DNA of 64,000 nucleotides, taken from NCBI RefSeq assembly GCF_904849725.1, contig NC_058521.1:142628744-142692743 (forward strand), given 5' to 3'. Positions 56,390 through 64,000 of this stretch are shown here, one piece after another. The notes beneath the pieces are model-generated. The model had not been told where the DNA came from and made no database searches. It saw only the letters and a program-made list of their open reading frames with translations. Made by a program: the position numbers and the translations under genes. Position 1 is the stretch's first letter; each line of letters starts with the position of its first letter. Source of the stretch: Hordeum vulgare subsp. vulgare (lineage: Eukaryota; Streptophyta; Magnoliopsida; Poales; Poaceae).

Positions 56390-57538
56390 AGATTCCCTGC
56401 CCACTTCAGTAGCGGGCGAGCGCACCCTTGGCAAAGATGGTGCCGTTGTTGGTGATAATGTTGTTGGGGAGACCATAGCGGACAGTGATACCTTGATGAA
56501 TGTGACGGTAGTCGGCCCGTTAACCTTCTTGATTGGTCTGGGCTCGATCCACTTCGTGAATTTGCCAACGGCCACCAGGAGATGCGTCATGCCGCCTCGA
56601 GCAGTTTTGAATGGACCCAACTTGTCCAAGCCCCACATGACAAACGACCATGTGAGGGGGATGTTTAGCAGGGCCGCAGTAGGCTGGTGGTTGCGCACCT
56701 TGAAGCGATGGCAGGCATTGCACTTTTCGACCAACGCCTTGGCGTCTTTTAGGGAAGATGGCCAGTAGAACCCGTGCCGGGATTCCTTGGCCACCATGGA
56801 GCCTGAGGCGGCATGGTGCCCACACTCGCCCTGGTGGATGTCGAGGAGGATCTCGCGGCCTATGTCCTCCTTGACACAACGCTGGAATACTCGAGACACA
56901 CTATGCTTGACGAGCTCGTTGTTGAGGATGGTGTAGGTGGTGGAATGTATTTGTCGGGCCTCTACCTTGTTGGCAGGCATGGTGCCGCTTTCGAGGTACT
57001 CGAGGAAAGGTTGTGCCCAGGACGGGGCCGTGGCCACAGTTAGCATGACCGCCCTGGCTATGCCTGTGGGGGTGGGGCGGAAAGCGGCTTGCCAGCTGCC
57101 ACAATCCCCGAGTTGGGTGGGAGGGACCCCGAAGAAGGGCAGACAACCCCAGAGCTGGCTGGAGCATTTGGCAAGCCCGCTGGAGCCGCAGGCGGCAGGG
57201 TGTTGGCAACCGACGAGTCAGTAACGGTAGCCCCCGGGACTAGCGGCGCAACCCCCGGGTCTACCGGGACAAAGATATACTCGGATTTTGGAGAAGGTGT
57301 GATGGAGGGCTTGCGCTGGTGCTCCAAGGACATGCCGGCTGGGATGGGTAGCGGGGTGGAGCCAATATTTTCTAGCGTGTCGGCGGCCTCGTTGTCGGCT
57401 CGGAGCATGTTGTCAAACTCGCAGCCTTCGAAACAGGCTGTCAGCTGCTGGACCAGGAAGCGGTAGCTGGCCATGTTTGCCTCTCTGGTGTCCCATTTTC
57501 CAATGTCTAGGTGCACTACCAAGTTGGAGTCGCAGAAT
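56390..57538 (-). pseudogene. pol: J1 pol fragment: RNase H end and integrase start
   Basis: Minus-strand reading begins right at the LTR border (57538) in mid RNase H (DSNLVV, WDTREANMASYRFLVQQLTA). It passes a Pro/Ser-rich spacer and enters integrase from about 57046: HHCC finger (HQGECGH to CNAC, about 56705-56860), then WGLDKLGPFKTARGG with the first catalytic Asp. A frameshift near 56490 follows. The second catalytic Asp, expected in ITDNG, is Asn (56448-56450). The sequence stops near 56390. Gag, protease, RT and the integrase C-terminus are gone. The motifs fit the Tat (RIRE2/Retand-like) gypsy group. Confidence 0.8.
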
Positions 57539-58511
57539 GTCGTGGTATTTCTGGGAAAGATGCCATGGGGTGGCTGAATTTGTGGTTTGGGGCCAATGGG
57601 TGCCATCGACGTCTGGGAACGGGTGTAGGCGCAACACACATGACGCCAGTTTACCCAGGTTCACGGCCCTCTAGCGAGGTAAAACGCCTAGTCCTGCCTA
57701 TGTGACTATAGGAGAATCACAATACAATGGTTGCTCCTTGAGCTGTTTGTGAGGACGGAGACAGAGCTCTAGCTTCTGGTCCCACTGCCTCAAATGGTGT
57801 TCTACCTGTACGTCTTGCGTGTATCTCTGTGTGTGTCTGTGTGAACCTCTCTCCAAACCTCAACGTACCCCTCTCCAAACCTCAATGTGCATCTCTCGTT
57901 TGGCTGAGGTGAGGCTTTATAGTGTACTGGGGCCCACCGGCCATTGCGTCTTGTCGCGGGGCCCGCCGGCCGTGTGCATCAGCGGCTGACACGTCGAGTC
58001 ATCAGGGCGCAGGCGAAGGGGGGGGACGTGGCTACATGACCGTCTTGCCTGGTCAGTGTCGGCGGTGACGGGGGCCCTATAGCCTTGCTGACCCTCCCAT
58101 CATCACGCCGCACCCGTGCTGAGTGTGTCAGCACGTACTGTTGCCACGATAGCCACTAATCATTCATCTTGTCTTGTCTTCGTACGATGGTATGGTCGGA
58201 TGAGATGAGAGCCAGCCGTCCGGCTCGCGGCAGGCCAGCGGCGAGCCGGATCCCGCTAGTTGGCCATGCACACGTTGGATAAGCGAGTCGGCTATCGCTA
58301 ACCGACCGGGTACGTACGAGCCGAAGCGGCCGGCTATCGCCAACCGATCATACTTGTGTTGGTCAAATGGGCTGGCCATCGCCAGCTAGCCACACGCATG
58401 TTGGCTGAGCGGCCTTGCTATTGCCAGCCGACCAGGGGGCCAGGCAGCCTCGAATGCCTAAGAGACGGCTAATCTCCGCTCTTGGTATACCCAGGGGTAA
58501 TATCCCCTTCA
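57539..58511 (-). repeat. LTR 2 of element J (973 bp)
   Basis: On the minus strand it opens TGAAGGGGATATTACCCC at 58511 and ends CCACGACA at 57539. It is the 3' LTR of copy J2 and at the same time borders J1. A minus-strand TATA box CTATAAAG lies near 57914-57923. No primer site follows at 57538; RNase H sequence begins directly. Confidence 0.8.
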
Positions 58512-59162
58512 GTAGCCCTCGAAACTGTTGGGGTCCAGAGGCCTCCGGGCGAGGGGGGCAGCGGTCCCCCTGCCTCCCCGCACTTGAAGGAGTTGTCATG
58601 ATTGGCCGACCTACTTGGGTCGGTATGCTGCAGGGTTCCTGGCCAACTAGAGCGGGACTCGGCCCGGCCGCAGTCGGCCAAAGCCGTAGCCGGCCGCGTC
58701 CTAGCTAGTTGCCGCTGCACCTCGGATTCCTCCGTGTCGCCTTGGTTTCGGCACCAGCTGGGGTGCGCCATGTGCAGGCCAACAATTGGCGGCGGGCCCG
58801 CCACTTTTTACACGATGGGACGGTGCTACAGGCCCAGCCTAACGCACCTCGGCCCACGCGCGGATTTATTCCGGTCATGCACCGTCGGTTGGAGTTCCCC
58901 GCACATTTTAAGATTGTGGGTGAGTGGGGGGTCGTGGGTGCAACCGATCGCACGCACACCCCCGTCTTCTGCGGCTTTAAAAAAGGGGGAGGGGAGGCCG
59001 AGTTCGCCATTGCCTCCCACTCTCTCCCACTCCTCTCGTGCTCTCGCTTCATTGCTCTCTGTCTCCTTCCTTTCTTCTCGAGCCCGCAGTGCTTCCCCGC
59101 GATCGATCCGCTGGGGGCCGTTTCTCTCACCTCTTTCTTTCGTTCAACTTGCCGCCGGCAGC
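58512..59162 (+). promoter_or_regulatory. Promoter-like region and leader of the antisense ORF, copy J2
   Basis: Matches 54636-55110 in its first part (GGGTCCAGAGGCCTC-type start). It carries a decayed TATA-like box (58976-58983) followed by a CT-rich leader. Open frames on the opposite strand here overlap the leader and show no domain. Confidence 0.4.
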
Positions 59163-59166
59163 TGAC

Positions 59167-62100
59167 ATTAGGCCGAAACTTCCCTCCGGCTCTTGGGAGG
59201 GATCCGTCATCACCGAGGGGCACATCGAGTACCTTCGTCGGACGTGGAAGCTTCCGTCCGAGGAGATCGTCGAGGCCCGCGCGCCCAGAGGGGAGCGCGC
59301 GCCAGAACCCCACGAAGGCGAGCGCGTCGACTTCGGCAGCCACCTTCCCGTCGGCTTCGGTCTCCTGGCAAGCTCCATCCATCGGCACGTCCTCGACTTT
59401 TATGGCCTCCAGATGCATCATTTGGGGGTGAACTCTGTCTTGTATATCACGTGCTTCGTCACGCTATGCGAGGCGTACTTGGGTTTCCACCCTTTTCTGT
59501 CCTTCTTCCGCCATGTCTTCAACTTCCGCGCCTAGATGCATGGCCAGGTAGCCTACTCCTACGGCGGGGCAGTGGTATACACGCGGCTCGGTTGGCCGCT
59601 GCGGAAGATGAAGTGGAAGGAGCCCTTCAAGAAGTGGCAGGGGACCTTCTTCTACGTCCGCAACGTCGGTGAGGGGCGGGATTGGGTCGTTCTCCCGCCC
59701 TTCTCCGATGAACCGCCTACTGGAAAACTCTGGGACCTCGACCCACGCACCGATGAACTGATGCTTATGGTTGACCGGATGAAGGAACTCGTGGCTCCGA
59801 TGGGGCTGATGGTCCTGGACATGGTGGCGGCATTCATCCCCTGCCAATTGCAGCCATTGCAGGGGAGGCCGCATCAGATGTGTGATATGAGCGGCTGCAA
59901 GGACCCTTGCCGGCTGTCATCGATTGAGCTGCTGCTGCACAAGGTGCCTGCCTGGGTGAACGACATCACCAACTTTCAGCTGGACGAGGAGGAGTGGAGC
60001 TTCGGTCTGGATCCGTTCCACTACGGCAACCGGGCACCGCGAGTAAGTCCTCGATCGACTGGAATTGGTTTCCCTTTTTCTCTCTTTATTTGTAGTGCTT
60101 GACGCACGGCCGTTGCGCTCTTCAGCTCTTCACCCAGCAGAACACCCCGGACGGCCCAAACAGGGGCGCTTCCTCCCAGACCTGGAGGAGTTGGATGACG
60201 AGGACTATGAGTCGGACGGGGGTGGCCCCGATGCCCCCGAGGGCTCGGGCACGTTGGAAGCGGAGGGGGATAAAGGGGACGAAGGCGATGAGGTGGATGA
60301 GCCAATCAGCGCCCCAGCCGGCAGGGCGGGGACATTGCGCCATCCTCCCGAAGGGTCCGTCAGGGACAGGTCGAACGATAACGACGAGCTACATGTGCTG
60401 GATGCGGCAACGACCATAATGGGGCTGCCTCGGAGCCATCACCGTAGAGGGAGCTCAGAGCTGCCGGCTGGAGGCTGGCTGGATGTTACCCAGCCGGCCC
60501 GTTGCCAGATGGCAGAGGAACACCACCGCGAGAAGCGGCCGACCAACGGCTCGCCAGGTGCCCCGGTCGCCAAGAGGACTCGGTCAGCGGTCCTGCCGGC
60601 CGGCACCCCTCCGTCGGCACGGAGCAGGCTCGAGCGTGGGCCCCGTGACATCCCCCTTGGCACCGGGTAAAACTTCTCTCGTGTCCGACATGAGGTTCTT
60701 GCCTACGCGTGTGGAGGCGCATCTGGAGCCACCCCCTAAGGCGACGGCGCATGCAGCTCGCGAGCCGGCCACCCAGGAGTTGTCCAGTTCTGTGTCTAAC
60801 CCGGGGCTGCGGTCCGGGACCGAGGCCGACGCAGCTGACGACGACGACCGTGACATTGTCATTTTGGGGGCGTAGGTGACCTCGGCGGCGCAAGCGGTAG
60901 CCGGGCCCGTTTGTTGTCGAGGGTGGTGGCTGCGTGGACGCAGCTGCATGGCTCCCCGCCTACGACCGGGGCGAGCTCCTCGACCACTGGCCAAGTTGTG
61001 GTGATGCCGTCAGCCACGAGCGTACTGGCCCGGCACAAGGGCGGGGTGGTCACCATCGCCCAGCCGGCGGTGCTCAACCTCAAAGTGTTGGAGAAGGCGC
61101 TTCAGTTAAGCTTTTCGCCTGGGTTTTTTCTTTATGCCTGCCTGTTGGTGGGTGCGCGCCAGCGCACCCACTGGGTGTAGTCTCTGAGATTCAAGCCGGC
61201 TGCACGGCTTCGGGGAAGCCGGGCCAAATCTTATCCTCTTTTAATTTCTTTTTTGGGCCGAGCACACGATACGCGAGGCGATCTTCCAGGACGCGGTAGA
61301 TTTGTGTCGCTATGCCAATGGATGCTACTTCAAGGCCCACACAGATCCTGTGGCTCGGACTGCCGAGTTGCAGGTGGCCAAGGGTAATTCTCCACCCACC
61401 CTTTTTTGTTGGTGGGTGCGCGCGAGCGTACCCACTGCGTGTAGTCCCCGAGAATTGGGTCGGCTATGCGGCTTCGTAGCAGCCGGGCCAAATCTTATTT
61501 GCTTCACGTCCTCTTAGTCGAGTCGGCCACTGACTTGTTTCTATGCAGCGGCGGCCATTCCCGTGGCCCAGGTGAATGAGCTGCGTAAATCGATAGCTGA
61601 CGTCCGGAGAAAGCGCGACGAGGTCGCTGGGGAGCGCGACCAGCTGCAAAAGGGCGTGAACGCCGAGCAAGCAACCATGGCTAAGCTGAAGGTGCAGGTG
61701 GAGCGGCTCGCCAGCACGCTTCAGGCGGAGAAGGCAGAAAAGGAGACGGGGCACGAGGCGGCGGCCACCAGTGATGAGGCGGTGACATCCCTTCGGGACG
61801 AATTGGCTCAGCTCGGGGTGGAGACTCGGCGGGCCAAAGATCTCAAGGAGGGAGGAGACTAGGAGGCAGCCGACGCACTTGGCCTTCTTCGCGGGTTGGA
61901 CGACACCTTTGCTGGTAAGCACTGTTACGTTTGCTCGTCCTTTTTGGCCGACCTCCCCCTGTTTTCTTATCTTATTTTCGTGGGCCAGCTCGCTTCCCAG
62001 AGACGCAGGCACGGGCGGAGAGCACCGTGGAGGCGCGCTGGGAAGAGCAGCGCCGAGCTGGCTGTGAGCCAGTCGAGGATGCCAGCTGGTCGGCACGGGA

Positions 62101-62756
62101 GTTGGGCACGCCTTCGAGACACGAGCAGTTTACCTTCAAATTCTTTGGGACCGGTTCCTGCGGGCAGGCCAGGGCATTGTGGAGGCCCTTTGGCCCGACC
62201 GGGCGGAGGGGGTTCCGGAGAGCTGGGTCACGACGTTGCTAGAGCATGCCACAGACTGTTTTGATGCGTGGAAGGCATCGACTGCGCGGGACGGCGCCAA
62301 GTCCACCTTGACCTTTTCGCTCTCTTGGTACTCCGGCATCAACCTGGACCGGCTGAGCACCATGAGGGTGGCGTCGCAGGTGAATCTGGCATAGCATGAG
62401 GAGGAAATCGGCTTCCGAGCCCTTGAGCTTGCCAGCTACGTGGTGCTGGACGAGTACTTCCCCGAGCTTGACAAACATGGCGCACCCCTCCACACGATGA
62501 CTACGGCATTCCCATCACCAACGGCGATGAAGAGGTGCGGTCCAGCTCAGAGGAGATCGAAGGAGACGAAGGCGTTGCCAAGACGGCTACCGGGGGCACA
62601 GCCGAGTCTTCCGCCCAAGGGTTGTAACTGCCTCCTCGAGATGGCGAGGTGTCGCTGACTAGGGATGATGGAGCACCACCGAATGGCGGTGTGGAGGTGC
62701 CGTCGTCTGGCGAGATGGAGGCCAGCAAGGAAGTGCTGCCGGCTCCCAACACTTAG
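59167..62756 (+). pseudogene. Antisense multi-exon ORF of J2 (PF04195-like N-terminus), broken
   Basis: The N-terminal block ITEGHIEYLRRTWKLPSEEI, FGSHLPVGFGLLASS and FYGLQMHHLGVNSVLYITCF resembles the 'putative gypsy type transposon' domain (PF04195). The likely start reads ATT at 59167. A TAG sits at 59533-59535. The frame then runs on through YFYVRNVGEGRDWV-type sequence to a donor at 60043. Later parts are an acidic segment (about 60180-60420, after a frameshift), a coiled coil (61563-61862), a conserved intron (61915-62000), and WYSGINLD near 62332. Further stops are at 61859 and 62392, and the end is a TAG at 62754-62756. It lies between pol and the 3' LTR on the opposite strand. Function unknown. 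Confidence 0.7.
61915..62000 (+). other. Conserved intron of the antisense ORF, copy J2
   Basis: GTAAGCACTGTTACGT at the start and CTTCGC/TTCCCAG at the end, in the same place relative to the TFA codons as the J1 intron (55404-55488), with very similar ends. Confidence 0.65.
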
Positions 62757-63520
62757 ACGAGCCCGACGACCACGCCAGCTCGGACCGAGAGGCGGCACTG
62801 TTGTAGGCGCCTATTTATATTTCCTGTTTTTCTTTAGCATTTGAAGTTCATTATGGACAAGTCCACCCACTAGGGGTGTATTGTAACGTACTATCGGCCT
62901 TGTGCCTTTATATTTTTAAGCACCGCACTTTCATTTTTAACATGTTGCCGTCTGTCCTTTTGTTAGCTATATTTCTTTGCTTCGAATCTTATTTTTCCAT
63001 GTGCCTTGCTCCATAGCCTTTTTTCCCGCCGGCCAGCCAGCTTGCCGACTACGGCCGTGCAAGGAGTGGGCTGCTGGAGGCGGGGTGTTGGTTCTTTAGA
63101 TTTTTGCAAGTCAGATTTTTGAACGTTCTTGACAGTGCGGCTGTACCCAGCCCATCCCTACAATATTTCTCACATACCCCGCCCCCTTTTGCGTGTGAGC
63201 GTGCCGGCTAGAGAGCCAAGTTGTGGTCTATAGCCGGCTAGGGTTAGGCCATTAAGGAGGAGGAGCTATGGTACTTTACCGACCTAGGTTGGGGATTGGG
63301 TGATCCGGCAGTCCCCGGGTTGGCCTAGCCGACTCGAGGGCAGCCGGGATGGAAGAAAAACTTCACCATATTTAAGATTGAAAGGCAGTCCCCAAGTCCT
63401 ACTCTTGGGTGCCGACTGTTCATTGATTGATAGTAGGGCAGATACATACGTACACTTTTCAACTATAAATTGGGCGGAGGAGTTCCACGTTCCATGGCCT
63501 CTCTCTCTCTCGAAGCCGGA
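62757..63520. other. J2 non-coding region between the antisense ORF and integrase
   Basis: Contains T-rich sequence near 62815-63010, likely the 3' end of the antisense transcript, then GC-richer DNA. No coding sequence is recognised. A short CT run lies near 63498. Confidence 0.5.
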
Positions 63521-64000
63521 GGCATCCTACTTGTTCTTTCTAGCCTTCTCAGCATCGATCAGATACTAGGCCATATTGCTGAGAGCTTTCCTGACGATGA
63601 ATGGGCCCTCCCATGGGGTGGATAGCTTGTGCTGGCCGGCTGTCTGCTGGATCAGCCGGAGCACCACGTCTCCCTCTCCAAATGAGAGCGGCTTGACCCG
63701 CTAGCTATGGTAGCGATGTAGGGCCTGCTGGTAAATAGTTGTCTTGGACAGTGCCACCTCGCGTGCCTCCTCGAGGAGGTCGACCCCGTCTTCTCTAGCC
63801 TTCTTGGCGTTCGCCTCAATGTATAGGGTGACCCGAGGCAAATCGAACTCCACATCGGTGGGGATGATGGCCACGACCCCATACACCAAGAAAAATGGGG
63901 TGAAACCAATTGACAGGTTGGGTGTGGTCCGCAGACTCCATAGCACAACCGGAAGTTCCTCAACCCGGGTGCTAGCCGAGCGCTCGAGCGGCTTGACCAG
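63521..64000 (-). pseudogene. pol: J2 integrase C-terminal part, cut by window end
   Basis: The minus-strand frame holds LWSLRTTPNLSIGFTPFFLV, IPTDVEFDLPRVTLY and LLEEAREVALS, typical of the integrase C-terminal half in Tat-group gypsy elements. After ALHRYHS a TAG (63701-63703) interrupts, and similar sequence (QQTAGQHKLS, PWEGPFIV) continues to about 63540 with another stop near 63570. The catalytic core lies beyond the window. This shows J2 is minus-oriented, with the antisense ORF downstream of pol. Confidence 0.82.

Larger units (their letters stand above)
53759..64000 (-). mobile_element. Element J: Tat-like gypsy DNA in tandem arrangement (J1 and J2)
   Basis: Order on the plus strand: LTR 1, antisense ORF copy 1, pol fragment, LTR 2, antisense ORF copy 2, integrase end. 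Two internal regions thus share LTR 2. J1 has lost gag, protease, RT and most of the antisense ORF N-terminus. J2 continues past the window. The arrangement fits unequal recombination between LTRs followed by deletions. Confidence 0.75.

Noticed and set aside
58705..59421. 238-codon minus-strand frame as a gene
   Set aside because: It lies opposite the leader and N-terminal exon of the antisense ORF, whose plus-strand peptide has the recognisable domain.

Overview
This window looks like intergenic DNA from a large Triticeae-type grass genome (wheat, barley or a relative). It is almost entirely nested transposable elements. I see no intact host gene and no rRNA or tRNA gene. The assignment rests on LTRs that begin TGATACGTCTC, primer sites matching the 3' end of tRNA-Asp, a long-LTR LARD-like element, CACTA ends and a PIF/Harbinger transposase remnant. 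Family names are given only as resemblances, because no database could be searched.

Layout, left to right. (A) 1-1604: minus-strand LTR element cut by the window start, inserted into B. (B) 1605-12078: plus-strand gypsy-like element, split by C and truncated at its right end. (C) 2914-11050: complete plus-strand element inside B, with target duplication AGATG. It has 1.62-kb LTRs and a broken gag-protease gene but no polymerase. (E) 12079-26680: minus-strand LARD-like element with a 4.94-kb LTR, split by D. (D) 12723-19468: complete minus-strand element with target duplication GGTAC. It has the same LTR family as C but a different gag-like reading frame. (F) 26681-29383: 3' end of an older plus-strand element. 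A PIF/Harbinger transposase pseudogene follows in two pieces (29386-29545 and 40846-41264), separated by (G) 29546-40840. G is a complete chromovirus with target duplication TGGCG, degraded gag-pol, a chromodomain and an extra reading frame before gag. (H) 41779-53500: complete plus-strand element with target duplication ATGCT. It carries a CACTA transposon (I, 44623-50066, target duplication ATG), which itself holds a Helitron-like end and a piece of retrotransposon gag. (J) 53759-64000: minus-strand Tat-like gypsy DNA arranged LTR, internal, LTR, internal. Between pol and the 3' LTR it has a multi-exon ORF on the opposite strand.

How the parts work together. C, D and H lack reverse transcriptase and integrase, so they would have needed enzymes supplied by autonomous relatives. 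They nevertheless share structured non-coding 3' regions: an internal copy of the polypurine tract inside a hairpin, and repeated CTTCACTTATATCTTTT boxes. C and D share LTRs, 3' regions and the last 11 residues of otherwise different proteins. G and J once encoded full enzyme sets but are inactivated by stops, frameshifts and changes at catalytic positions. The most interesting leads are the antisense ORF of J with its own apparent promoter and conserved intron, the duplicated primer sites captured in the LTRs of C, the conserved internal tract/hairpin/box module, and the extra ORF of G.
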